Part shown: positions 1 through 11,400 of the stretch, in pieces
Position numbering within the stretch: the first letter of the stretch is position 1
How the letters are laid out: every line of letters begins with the position of its first letter
Source: Macrostomum hystrix
Taxonomy: Eukaryota; Platyhelminthes; Macrostomidae
Assembly: GCA_950097015.1 (NCBI GenBank)
Contig: CATNEN010000038.1
Span: forward strand, 27,131,001-27,195,000
Length of the DNA stretch: 64,000 nucleotides
Direction of reading: 5' to 3'
Program-made: the position numbers and the translations under genes
The notes under the pieces: model-generated
Told to the model about the DNA's origin: nothing
What the model saw: the letters and a program-made list of their open reading frames with translations, nothing else
Databases searched by the model: none

Positions 1-60
1 CACGGGAGAGATGAGACAGGGGGAAAGGCGACACACGGGAGAGATGAGGCAGGGGAAAGA
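1..60 (+). repeat. Edge of an 18-bp-family minisatellite
   Basis: Short degenerate stretch of gagatgagacaggg-type units at the window edge. It resembles the 18-bp arrays at 4.5 and 11.2 kb; the rest of the array lies outside the window. Confidence 0.5.
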
Positions 61-89
61 TGAAACTGTATACAACAGGTGTTGGAAGG

Positions 90-158
90 TGCAACGGGCC
101 GGATTTGGGAGCTTTGAGGGCCGCATCTGGCCCGCGGGCCGGAGTTTGCCGACCCCTG
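90..158 (-). mobile_element. One terminal inverted repeat of a hAT-like DNA transposon
   Basis: Read on the minus strand, the segment begins CAGGGGTCGGCAAACT and continues into a GC-rich GGCCCGCGGGCC block. This is the widely known hAT-type terminus. The element would extend left, out of the window. The 8 bases outside the end (159-166, tgctagag) would be one copy of the target duplication; its partner is not visible. Confidence 0.6.
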
Positions 159-166
159 TGCTAGAG

Positions 167-606
167 CATGATGGGACAGAACCCGTCCAGTCCTAGCTTA
201 GAGGCCTGAGAGGCAGGAGCAACTGTATTCCATGGACTACTAAATACTCAGCTTTTAGTATCAATCAGCCTTGTGATTTCCAAGTGCTTCCGATTCATAT
301 AATAGAACAGTTTTAATTGCAATAAAATCCGGGGTGAAAATGACACTCTCAGATATCAGAAATACAGAGTACGAGTAATTGCCATTTGATATCCAATTTA
401 TTTCAAAGAACTTCGCGACTCCTCGACCAGCTAACAAATTAGCAGCATTCTGACTAGTGATTTGATTCTAGACTCAAAGCATGCAGGTATCACTTAGCCA
501 TATTAATATTAGAAGACACATTGTCTAGCCTTCATCTTTCTTTCCAAAGCAGCAGCTCGAGACAAAATTATAAACATTCCGAGCTGCTGCTTTGTTTTGC
601 AAGCAA
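167..606. other. Unique AT-rich sequence, nothing recognised
   Basis: No exon-like frame, repeat array or known element was seen between the hAT end and the 27-bp array. Confidence 0.5.
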
Positions 607-1516
607 ATGCACCTGTCATCCAGATGTATGAGTTCTCACCTGTCATCCAGATGTATGAGCTCTCACCTGTCATTTAGATGTATGAGCTCTCACCTGTCAT
701 CCAGATGTATGAGCTCTCACCTGTCATACAGATGTATGAGCTCTCACCTGTCATTTAGATGTATGAGCTCTCACCTGTCATCCAGATGTATGAGCTCTCA
801 CCTGTCATACAGATGTATGAGCTCTCACCTGTCATCCAGATGTATGGGCTCTCACCTGTCATCCAGATTTATGAGCTCTCACCTGTCATCCAGATGCATG
901 AGCTCTCACCTGTCATTTAGATGTATGAGCTCTCACCTGTCATACAGATGTATGAGCTCTCACCTGTCATCCAGATGTATGGGCTCTCACCTGTCATCCA
1001 GATGTATGAGCTCTCACCTGTCATTCAGATGTATGAGCTCTCACCTGTCATTCAGATGTATGAGCTCTCACCTGTCATCCAGATGTATGAGCTCTCACCT
1101 GTCATCCAGATGTATGAGCTCTCACCTGTCATACAGATGTATGAGCTCTCACCTGTCATCCAGATGTATGGGCTCTCACCTGTCATCCAGATGTATGAGC
1201 TCTCACCTGTCATCCAGATGTATGAGCTCTCACCTGTCATCCAGATGTATGAGCTCTCACCTGTCATACAGATGTATGAGCTCTCACCTGTCATCCAGAT
1301 GTATGGGCTCTCACCTGTCATCCAGATGTATGAGCTCTCACCTGTCATTCAGATGTATGAGCTCTCACCTGTCATTCAGATGTATGAGCTCTCACCTGTC
1401 ATCCAGATGTATGAGCTCTCACCTGTCATCCAGATGTATGAGCTCTCACCTGTCATCCAGATGTATGAGCTCTCACCTGTCATCCAGATGTATGAGCTCT
1501 CACCTGTCATCCAGAT
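607..1516. repeat. 27-bp minisatellite, about 34 copies
   Basis: Tandem 27-bp units built round agctctcacctgtcat, with a variable three-base slot (ccc-, ttt-, tac-like variants before agatg). Since 27 is a multiple of 3 and the unit has no stop in several frames, long spurious open frames run on both strands. On the minus strand each unit carries TGACAG|GTGAGAG, a consensus 5' splice site. Confidence 0.97.
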
Positions 1517-1520
1517 ATGC

Positions 1521-2140
1521 AGTAAAAAACAAAAAAATAATATGAGCTACTGTTCAGTACTTTGTAGAATCACTAGTGGCTAATATTTACTCTGTAAAGT
1601 GGCGCCATGAAGATAAGCCCTATTTGGTTAGATTTGGCGAAGGCAAACACACATACTGACAGCTGTCGTCAGGCAGACACAGTCGAGTCTCACGAGCACA
1701 TGTCGCAGGGGAATATTTTTAGGTTTGAAAAGCCATTCGCGATTTGATGATTTCGCTAGTGTGCCCGACAGCTCGTGACGTGACCATGCAACGACCGGAA
1801 ATCGATCAAGGGTGGGATTTCGGTCTGAGTAAATCCCGGTTTTACCATGAATAGCTTCCCCCCCAAGTTGGTTATCTCTTCTAGCACTGTCGCCTCTGGC
1901 AGGGGAATGATCTGACGAGTGAGAATGTACTTTAACTAGGACAGGACAGCTGCCGATATATGGATACAAAGTATGCGTCATGATCTGAATGTTCCGTATT
2001 AGGTAATCTGCCGTTTTGCCTGCATTAGCACGGAGTAGTTTCTCTGTCTTCTTAGGAAATAGGTTATTAAAAATGGGCTTACTGCTTACTACTGTATGAA
2101 ATAATAACCAAGGACCACTAGAAGACAACGAACAGAAGAT
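1521..2140 (-). other. Unrecognised 166-codon open frame region
   Basis: A minus-strand open frame at 2128-1628 would give 166 residues. It has no signal peptide, no motif I recognise and no convincing splice sites. It is not tandemly repeated. It could be an exon, an old transposon fragment or chance; I assign no function. Confidence 0.25.
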
Positions 2141-2292
2141 TGTAGCCTAGTTAGGGCGTCAGACTCACAACTTGAAGGTCCGGGGTTCGATTCCCGACTC
2201 CACTCCAATTTGCGTCCTTCAGCAAGACAATCAACTCTGCAGTGCTTCAGTTCACACAGCTGTTAAATTGGTACCAGCATTTGCTGGGGTAA
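2141..2292 (+). mobile_element. tRNA-derived SINE, family 1 (partial)
   Basis: A tRNA-like head ends in a B-box-like ggggttcgattcccgac at about 2181-2197. It is followed by a body (tgcttcagttcac, cagctgttaaa) shared with the copies at 2.9-3.2 kb (minus) and 10.2 kb (plus). The tail is missing. Confidence 0.65.
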
Positions 2293-2751
2293 TTACTTTT
2301 TGCTCAATAATATGCAATATCTACGAGTGCACCAGATGTAAAAGAACAGAACGCAGGCAAAAAACTGATACAGGAAAATGTCATCAGAAAACGACACAGT
2401 TTTTAGACGCCCTTTGCATCCAAGAAGCTGCTCGATATAATGCTGTTTAAGCTACAGTGTCTAGCTGATCTAGACAACTCTATATAGGCACAATTAATTC
2501 AACTGGTCGGGGGCGAATGAAGCCAAATAAAAGTATCAAAGTAACAGCATCTAGCATCTAGCTGCTGAATTCAGTGATTGAAGTTTTACTGCATTGGATT
2601 TCATATGACTTCCGATATACTCGTAGTTCTCTTGATTGTTGAGAAGAAATCTTTCAAAATAGGGCAGTTTTTTCTATACGGAAGATGTAGGGTTTCAGAA
2701 AGTGCTTATGACTTTTTAAAATAAAAAATTACATGACACCAAAGTTTGATT

Positions 2752-2935
2752 TGGGGGGGGGGTTGGAGGCAGAGCGGTCTAACGTGTTTGTCTCTCGCAC
2801 CGAGGTCCCTGAGCTCGATTCCGCGGCGAGGCCACATTCATTTGTGGCGCAGCCGCGGAGAGAAGGCTTGGGGCTTGTCGCGCAATTTAATACCTTGAGG
2901 GCCAACCTCCAAGGCACAGTGAGAGTGCCGTAATT
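2752..2935 (+). mobile_element. tRNA-derived SINE, family 2 (3' truncated)
   Basis: Begins with a tRNA-like head (ggcagagcggtctaac as A box, gagctcgattccgcgg as B box). The conserved body follows (cagccgcggagagaagg, gagggccaacctccaagg). It matches the fuller copies at 10.5 and 47.7 kb but stops before their 3' part. Confidence 0.75.
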
Positions 2936-2939
2936 GATG

Positions 2940-3215
2940 TATTAATTGATTACGCCTGCCCCCATCGGGTCAGATGTGCAGCCGACAGCACAGCCGCAGG
3001 CATTGCGCGGCGCATCTGAAGGCTGCGAACGGCTGCATGTTCAGTCCATGGACTGGGGGACGCCACACCCACCCTCAATTACCCCCAGCTAATGTTGGTA
3101 CACATTTAACAGCTGGGTGAACTGATGCAATACAGAGTTCAGAGTTAAAAGTCTGGAATCGAACCCCCGACCTTAAATTCGCAAGTCCGACACTCTAACC
3201 ACTAGACTAGAACTC
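2940..3215 (-). mobile_element. tRNA-derived SINE, family 1, inverted
   Basis: The minus strand reads tagtctagtggttagag (A-box side) then gggggttcgattccag (B box) near 3208-3145. It continues into the family body with cagctgttaaatgtg and the G/C-rich ggcgtcccccagtccatgg-type segment also seen at 10.35 kb. Confidence 0.7.
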
Positions 3216-3221
3216 CTTCAC

Positions 3222-3330
3222 TGACTGACAATGAGAAAGTCGGGACAGATGTACAAACCTGTTTGTGTGTGCCTGCGTACAGTATCTATGTGCGTGCATC
3301 TCAGTGTAGTGTTGACTGTCACTGACTGAC
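3222..3330 (+). mobile_element. SINE family 2, 3' body fragment
   Basis: Contains gatgtacaaacctgt and gcctgcgtacagtatct, matching the 3' body of the copies at 10.65 and 47.9 kb. It lies directly beside the inverted family 1 copy. Confidence 0.5.
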
Positions 3331-4498
3331 TATGTAAAAGAAAAATAAATTCTAAAACATCTCGGGCTATTTTTTGAAATGTGCAAATCAAGAGACACAT
3401 TCGCCTGATTCTCTCCTGCTTTTTAGCAAAATAGACTTGCCCCATCTGAGAACACATCCTGTGAACTAAAAACTACAAAGAATCAGTTACAAAGAAGCGG
3501 CACAATAAAAGTACAAAATAAATAGCTCAGCCCGTAGTGTATCAATATGACTGGAATGAAATTAATACAAAATTGTCTACTAATGCAAGTGCATATAGCT
3601 CGTATAAAACAAGAATAGGAGCGCAGAGATCAGCAATTGACACAGACGCAAATAATGCGAACTCATTCTATTCAATTCTATCATAAACACTCAGACTAGG
3701 AAGGACATATACTGGCAATGTGTACTGACGAATATTTGATAATGCGAATTTTAGTTTGTATAAATCAACTACATATTCAATTTTAGGACAGCGGAAATGA
3801 GCAGAAAATGTCCACAATGAAACCGGGCCAAAGCTTGTCTTCGCGATGCCAAACAGCGCTATCGACCGTGTTGCCAACCAGTATAGCTCTGCCGTGCTCA
3901 GGCAGTGAGCAGTTACCGTATGGCACCTGCGGTATGTGATTAGTTAGGTGTGGTTAACAGTAGAAAGAACACGGGGTGTATTTCAAATACCCAGATTTTT
4001 GTTGATCTCCAAAAATATTCAACCAATCTCAATAGAAATCCAGAACAAGGGCTAAAATCTTTCGACTATTCGATGTCGTCATCGGCATCGTCGAGATAAT
4101 CAACGATTCTCGTCGGGGTGTCTGGTGGCAAAAATCACCAATATAGTTTGTTATAAGATTGTTATCTTATCAGAACAATGTTAGCTGACGTTGTCACAAT
4201 GATTTTTGAAAACAATCGCCCAACATTTCGACAATGCCGACTCGGACGGCTTTGAAAGTTAGTTCCTCGTAATTGGCGGAAAATTCTGATTCACTGGTGG
4301 ACTTTCACGAAAATCGGTCATTCGGTTTGAGAGCTACCGTGAAGTAGTCAGTGGGTAATACCTGCTTTCTAGGTGTTAAGGAGGGTCGTTGAAGATGTGA
4401 CAAGTGCTAGTTCTCTTTCTGAACCAAATATTTAATAAGATTTTTGGATATAAAGCTATGAAATGCACTGAATTGACAAAAGACTTAGTAGACTAGAT
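3331..4498. other. Unique sequence; right part duplicated at 11.1 kb
   Basis: No gene recognised. The last about 135 bp (4361-4498) are nearly identical to 11082-11218, and both copies run directly into an 18-bp array. Confidence 0.6.
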
Positions 4499-5031
4499 CA
4501 CAGTGGGGAGATGAGACGAGTGATAAGATGAGACACGGGATAAGATGAGACGAGGGATAAGATGAGACACGGGATAAGATGAGACACGGGATAAGATGAG
4601 ACACGGGATAAGATGAGACACGGGATGAGATGAGACACGGGATAAGATGAGACACGGGATAAGATGAGCCCTGGCATGAGATGAGACAGGGGATAAGATG
4701 AGACAGGGGATAAGATGAGCCATGGGATGAGATGAGACAGTCAATGAGATGAGACAGGGGATAAGATGAGCCATGGGATGAGATGAGACAGTCAATGAGA
4801 TGAGATAGGGGATGAGATGAGACAGGGGATGAGATGAGACAGTCAATGAGATGAGATAGGGGATGAGATGAGACATGGGATGAGATGAGACAGGGGATAA
4901 GATGAGCCATGGGATGAGATGAGACAGTCAATGAGATGAGACAGGGGATAAGATGACCCATGGGATGAGATGAGACAGTCAATGAGATGAGATAGGGGAT
5001 GAGATGAGACAGGGGATGAGATGAGACAGTC
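4499..5031. repeat. 18-bp minisatellite, about 29 copies
   Basis: Units of the form gatgagatgagacagggg, with variants gataag..cacggg, agccatggg and agacagtcaat. Four sub-variants alternate in blocks, suggesting block duplication. Same family as 11219-11790. Confidence 0.95.
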
Positions 5032-5208
5032 TGTGGTCTTTCCCCGGGGGATAGCGTGGTCTTTCCAACTGTTAATTGTACAGTGCGTGAACGGTAGAGT
5101 CAAAGCGACCCAAATTCTACTCCATCAGATGCACACGCCAATAGGTGAATTAAAACAATTCGAGAAATTAGTGTGTTGCACGAGGACAAAAATTAATTTC
5201 CAAGGGCT

Positions 5209-7646
5209 AACTGGAATAGACTCCAATAGCTGACTGGAATAGACTCCAATAGGTGACTGGAATAGACTCCAATAGCTGACTGGAATAGACTCCAATAGCT
5301 GACTGGAATAGACTCCAATAGCTGACTGGAATAGACTCCAATAGCTGACTGGAATAGACTCCAATAGGTGACTGGAATAGACTCCAATAGCTGACTGGAA
5401 TAGACTCCAATAGGTGACTGGAATAGACTCCAATAGCTGACTGGAATAGACTCCAATAGGTGACTGGAATAGACTCCAATAGCTGACTGGAATAGACTCC
5501 AATAGGTGACTGGAATAGACTCCAATAGCTGACTGGAATAGACTCCAATAGGTGACTGGAATAGACTCCAATAGGTGACTGGAATAGACTCCAATAGCTG
5601 ACTGGAAAAGACTACAATAGCTGACTGGAATAGACTCCAATAGGTGACTGGAATAGACTCCAATAGCTGACTGGAATAGACTCCAATAGCTGACTGGAAT
5701 AGACTCCAATAGGTGACTGGAATAGACTCCAATAGCTGACTGGAATAGACTCCAATAGCTGACTGGAATAGACTCCAATAGCTGACTGGAATAGACTCCA
5801 ATAGGTGACTGGAATAGACTCCAATAGGTGACTGGAATAGACTCCAATAGCTGACTGGAATAGACTCCAATAGGTGACTGGAATAGACTCCAATAGGTGA
5901 CTGGAATAGACTCCAATAGGTGACTGGAATAGACTCCAATAGCTGACTGGAATAGACTCCAATAGCTGACTGGAATAGACTCCAATAGGTGACTGGAATA
6001 GACTCCAATAGCTGACTGGAATAGACTCCAATAGGTGACTGAAATAGACTCCAATAGCTGACTGGAATAGACTCCAATAGCTGACTGGAATAGACTCCAA
6101 TAGCTGACTGGAATAGACTCCAATAGCTGACTGGAATAGACTCCAATAGGTGACTGGAATAGACTCCAATAGCTGACTGGAATAGACTCCAATAGGTGAC
6201 TGGAATAGACTCCAATAGCTGACTGGAATAGACTCCAATAGGTGACTGGAATAGACTCCAATAGCTGACTGGAATAGACTCCAATAGGTGACTGGAATAG
6301 ACTCCAATAGCTGACTGGAATAGACTCCAATAGGTGACTGGAATAGACTCCAATAGGTGACTGGAATAGACTCCAATAGCTGACTGGAATAGACTCCAAT
6401 AGGTGACTGGAATAGACTCCAATAGGTGACTGGAATAGACTCGAATAGGTGACTGGAATAGACTCCAATAGCTGACTGGAATAGACTCCAATAGCTGACT
6501 GGAATAGACTCCAATAGCTGACTGGAAAAGACTCCAATAGCTGACTGGAATAGACTCCAATAGGTGACTGGAATAGACTCCAATAGGTGACTGGAATAGA
6601 CTCGAATAGGTGACTGGAATAGACTCCAATAGCTGACTGGAATAGACTCCAATAGCTGACTGGAATAGACTCCAATAGCTGACTGGAAAAGACTCCAATA
6701 GCTGACTGGAATAGACTCCAATAGGTGACTGGAATAGACTCCAATAGGTGACTGGAATAGACTCGAATAGGTGACTGGAATAGACTCCAATAGCTGACTG
6801 GAATAGACTCCAATAGCTGACTGGAATAGACTCCAATAGCTGACTGGAATATTCCAGCTGACTGGAATAGACTCCAATAGCTGACTGGAATAGACTCCAA
6901 TAGGTGACTGGAATAGACTCCAATAGCTGACTGGAATAGACTCCAATAGGTGACTGGAATAGACTCCAATAGCTGACTGGAATAGACTCCAATAGGTGAC
7001 TGGAATAGACTCCAATAGCTGACTGGAATAGACTCCAATAGGTGACTGGAATAGACTCCAATAGGTGACTGGAATAGACTCCAATAGCTGACTGGAATAG
7101 ACTCCAATAGGTGACTGGAATAGACTCCAATAGGTGACTGGAATAGACTCGAATAGGTGACTGGAATAGACTCCAATAGCTGACTGGAATAGACTCCAAT
7201 AGCTGACTGGAATAGACTCCAATAGCTGACTGGAAAAGACTCCAATAGCTGACTGGAATAGACTCCAATAGGTGACTGGAATAGACTCCAATAGGTGACT
7301 GGAATAGACTCGAATAGGTGACTGGAATAGACTCCAATAGCTGACTGGAATAGACTCCAATAGCTGACTGGAATAGACTCCAATAGCTGACTGGAAAAGA
7401 CTCCAATAGCTGACTGGAATAGACTCCAATAGGTGACTGGAATAGACTCCAATAGGTGACTGGAATAGACTCGAATAGGTGACTGGAATAGACTCCAATA
7501 GCTGACTGGAATAGACTCCAATAGCTGACTGGAATAGACTCCAATAGCTGACTGGAATATTCCAGCTGACTGGAATAGACTCCAATAGCTGACTGGAATA
7601 GACTCCAATAGCTGACTGGAATATTCCAGCTGACTGGAATAGACTC
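5209..7646. repeat. 23-bp minisatellite, about 106 copies, with a 161-bp higher-order repeat
   Basis: Units are built on gactggaatagactccaat followed by agct or aggt. With 23-bp units free of stops on the minus strand, three overlapping minus open frames of several hundred codons appear, all reading the same 23-residue peptide repeat; they are artefacts. The rare variant tcgaatagg recurs at 6441, 6602, 6763, 7149, 7310 and 7471. That is 161 bp (7 units) apart within each block and 708 bp apart between blocks. Confidence 0.98.
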
Positions 7647-7974
7647 TAACAGACTCCCATGCGTTATAGCAACAGTTTATTAAACAAGGCTTCACTTTAC
7701 AAAGAAGCATAAATGACAAAAATAGGATCGAAAAAATATTGTTTTTTTAATGAACATTTAAGATCATACTGGAAATAAAGCCGGATTACACAGGAGCATT
7801 AGGTACAAATTTATTTTTAATTAAAATCAGATTGATGGGTGTAAAATCAGCATGATCACTACTCAGTCAATACCTTTTGTTACTCTATTCGAAGTCAACC
7901 TTCTATTCACAAAAAGGCTGGCTGCTGTGGAGAAATTATTGATTTTTTGCCTGTTTAAAATATGAAATTTTCCA
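7647..7974. other. Unique AT-rich spacer
   Basis: Nothing recognised between the 23-bp and 17-bp arrays. Confidence 0.5.
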
Positions 7975-8135
7975 CATTTGGTAAGTTTCCATATTTGGTA
8001 AGTTTCTATATTTGAAAGTTTCCATATTTGGTAAGTTTCCATATTTGGTAAGTTTCTATATTTGAAAGTTTCCATATTTGGTAAGTTTCCATACTTGGTA
8101 AGTTTCCATATTTGGTAAGTTTCCATATTTGGAAG
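7975..8135. repeat. 17-bp minisatellite, about 10 copies
   Basis: Units of atttggtaagtttccat with a shorter variant carrying atttgaaagtttcta. The plus strand contains GGTAAGT, a 5' splice-site match, in most units. It lies just beyond the 3' end of the minus-strand gene ending at 8207. Confidence 0.9.
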
Positions 8136-8171
8136 TTTCTAGCCTGGGATGTCTTTAAAAAATTGACTAGG

Positions 8172-8177
8172 TTTATT
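8172..8177 (-). terminator. Poly(A) signal AATAAA of the type II membrane protein gene
   Basis: AATAAA on the minus strand, about 30 bases past the TAA stop at 8207-8209. This fits a very short 3' UTR and supports the exon above it as terminal. Confidence 0.55.
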
Positions 8178-8206
8178 GTAGCCCTAGGAAAGCGAAGACA
8201 CCATTT

Positions 8207-8459
8207 TTAAGCTCTCACGTGGACCGAAGACGCTTTCTGAGCAGTCGCGCCACGCGTTTGACCATTGTGTAGCTGCTGCAAAGCCGTTAGGAGCATCTCG
8301 CACAGCAGGAAGATATTGTTGCCCCGCTCAGGCAGCCGGCCGCACATCTCGTTTGGTAGGCCCGGACCGGCTAGATCCAGTTCCAGCTTGCGCAGCAGGA
8401 ACAGGTCGTCCTGATTTCGCGTAGTTGTGTCAGTGAATGGCAGACGTCGTTTGCCAACT
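8207..8459 (-). CDS. Exon 3 (terminal) of the type II membrane protein gene
   Basis: Acceptor gtcctcag|; 84 codons then TAA. The sequence is GC-rich and Leu-rich (DLFLLRKLELDLAG, NIFLLCEMLLTALQQL). An alternative is a donor inside it (CCAC|GTGAGA at about 8217) with a further exon, but the nearby AATAAA favours termination here. Confidence 0.6.
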
Positions 8460-11400
8460 CTGAGGACGAGATTTTTTAAGTAAAGTTTGGAGATAAAAGC
8501 CAGTTGCACGATAATTAGCAGCTACGAGTAAACTTAATTTTGGATCAGAGGTAATCGCAAATGAGATTTCGTTGGCGGCGACTTCAGCAAGTGGGAATTT
8601 TAATTATACGAGCTACCGTAGGCCGTAGAGGCCACGGTATTTTACCGTGCCTATACAAGCACATTGGGCGAGAAAGGAGATTAGACGTGACGACCAATCA
8701 GTAAGGAGGAAGGGAGAGAAAATGAGAGATCAGCGAACACTGCTAACCAGCTAGTGAAAAAAACTATTTTAAACTGGGGGTAAAGTGACGACCAATCAGT
8801 AAGGAGGAAGGGAGAGAAAATGAGAGATCAGCGAACACGGCTAACCAGCTGGTGAAAAAAACTATTTTAAACTGGGGGTGAAGTGATGACCAATCAGTAA
8901 GGAGGAAGGGAGAGAAAATGAGAAATCAGCGAGCACAGATAACTAGCTAGAGAAAGAAATGGAAATGGAAAAGAAGCGATAGAGAATCGAATTATGAAAG
9001 CACTTGCACAGTCAACACAAACACACTTAGATGTGTAAGAATGACTAGGACTTCGCCTAAAACAAGTAGGCTATTTATTATCTATTTGAATTTGTTGTGC
9101 CAAGTACAGCATCTTAACAACGCGATAATCAACTTTTCCCGCAAAACTGGCGCGTGTCATTTTCTGATTTGCACTAGCCTTTTTTACCGATCCAATCTTT
9201 TCGTCTAGCATAATCGGCAACATTCACTGGCCCAGTCTATGATATTTCAGTTAATTTAAGGAAACAAATACATCAACACGCATGAATGTCATATAGCAGC
9301 TATTTAACCTATAAAATATTTAAAATATTGCATTTTTTAAATACGAAATCGTATTCAATCTTGATATTTCTCCCATTCTGGCAGGCCAAAGTAGCTGTAA
9401 TACACGCATAGGATTGTGCAGCCTGTTTTTCCCAAAGCAGTCGGATGGGAGTTCCCCTGGGGCTGATTTGGCCGACCATGCAGTACACTCCCGCGCTATC
9501 AATATTATGCCAGTCTACCTTGTGTTAAGCGCTAAAATTAACCCTTGAAATCCAATCAAAGCAGTCCACGCACCGCTTTGAGGTGAAATCGAATCATAGT
9601 TCTTGGGTATAGCTTGCATATAGTTCAGACTATGCGGTAATTCTGTTTGTCCTCTCAGTCGGGTCATCCCACTGATTAATTGGGTCAATATTGGGAGAGC
9701 CAATGCTCACACATCCCCACGTCCTGTCCCGGTGTAACCCCATGGACCACATTTCCGTATCCACAGACTCACCCTGGTAGGAAGATGCTCTCGAGCATGA
9801 GCTAGGGTTGAGCACTAGGGTTGAGCACTAAGGGACAGGGAAGGGTAGATTCGATTCGAGAATAATTTCACCGTTTTGGAGGATGGAAGAAAGCCGGCCC
9901 GAAGGCCGAAGGACTTTGAGCTTGAGAAGAGGACTATAAAAGTGGGTTGGCTTCTAAGCTGTATCTAGCTGTACTTTTGACCCTCCATCGAGCAGGACAT
10001 AAAACTGGTTGGATAGTGTAATGAAAAAATACAATGGATAGATAGATCAAGCCAAATGTCCAGGCATTGGTACAACACACCTACGTAAATATCTACCCTA
10101 GCAGATGCTGGTACTCAGTTTTATAGCTCAATATCATATTACAGTTTTACATTCAATACATTACAGTCAAATTATGGCGCCTACAGCAGGGGTTGTAGCG
10201 TAGTGGTTAGAGAGTCGGACTCAGGACTTGAAGGTCCGGGGTTCGATTCCCGACTCCACTGGAATAATTTTTGTTCGATAGCAAGACACTTAACTGTGCA
10301 CTGCTTCAGTTCACCCAGCTGTTAAATGGGTACCAAGGGTGGGTGTGGCGTCCCCCCCAGACCATGGACAATAGCTGCGGCTGTGCTGTCGGCTGCACAT
10401 CTGGCCCAATGAGGGCAGGTGTAATCAATTATCATTATTTAATTATTATTACAATACAGAATTGCTTCCATTGGGCCGGGGGGTCGGTGGCAGAGCGGTT
10501 ATCGCGCTTGCCTCTCGCACCAAGGTCCCTAAGTTCGATTCCACGGCGAGGCCACATTTATTTGGGGTGCAGCCGCGGAGAGAAGGCTTGGTGGCTTGTC
10601 GTGCAATTTACGCCCTTGAGGGCCAACCTCCAAGGCACAGTGAAGTGTACGATGCCTGACGATGAGAAAGTCAGGGGCAGATGTACACACCTGTGTGAGC
10701 GTGTGCCTGCGTACAGTATCTGTGTGCGTTTGTGCTCAGGAGTCAGCGAAATGGGTAGAATTGCCTCCTCGCTGGCTGCGGGTCTAGTGTCACTAAATGA
10801 TGTGCCATTGCCCGCAGCCCTCCTGCAATTATTATTATTATTATTGCATTGGGCTGAGATTCGAACTCTTGACATCCTAGTGAAAATAAAAAGCGCAAAC
10901 AGATAAGTATGAGCCACAGCGCAGCAGTAAAAACAAGGACTTATATATGATCCACTCCAAAACAGGAAGTGAATTTAGCGCATCTTAAGTAGAGAAACTT
11001 ATCAGTAAGAACGGAACTCCGAATGGACAGGAAGGGTAACACGCACACGCGTTCTAGTGTTCTAGAAACTTCAATTTCCTGTGTTTTCTATGTGTTAAGG
11101 AGTGTCGTTAAAGATGTGACAAGTGCTAGTTCCCTTTCTGAACCAAATATTTAATAAGATTTATGGATATAAAGCTTTGAAATGCACTGAATTGCAAAAA
11201 TACTTAGGAGACTAGATCAAAGGGGAGAGATAAGACATGGGATGAGATGAGGCAGGGGATGAAATGAGACATGGGATGAGATGAGATATGGGAGAGATGA
11301 GACGAGGGATAAGATGAGACATGGGAGAAATGAGACATGTGAGAGATGAGACGAGGGATGAGATGAGACGGGATGAGATGAGACAGTCGATGAGATGAGG

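Noticed and set aside
592-1583. 317- and 220-codon plus frames
   Set aside because: Translation of the 27-bp array in two frames; not a protein gene.
2172-2200. tRNA gene (B box present)
   Set aside because: The sequence continues into a repeated SINE body and lacks a complete cloverleaf; the same holds at 10.2, 10.5 and 47.7 kb.
5125-7719. 864-, 783- and 657-codon minus frames
   Set aside because: Same 23-residue repeat read in three frames of a 23-bp minisatellite.
10271-10917. 211-codon plus and 119-codon minus frames
   Set aside because: They run through two adjacent SINEs; similar peptides appear at other SINE copies.
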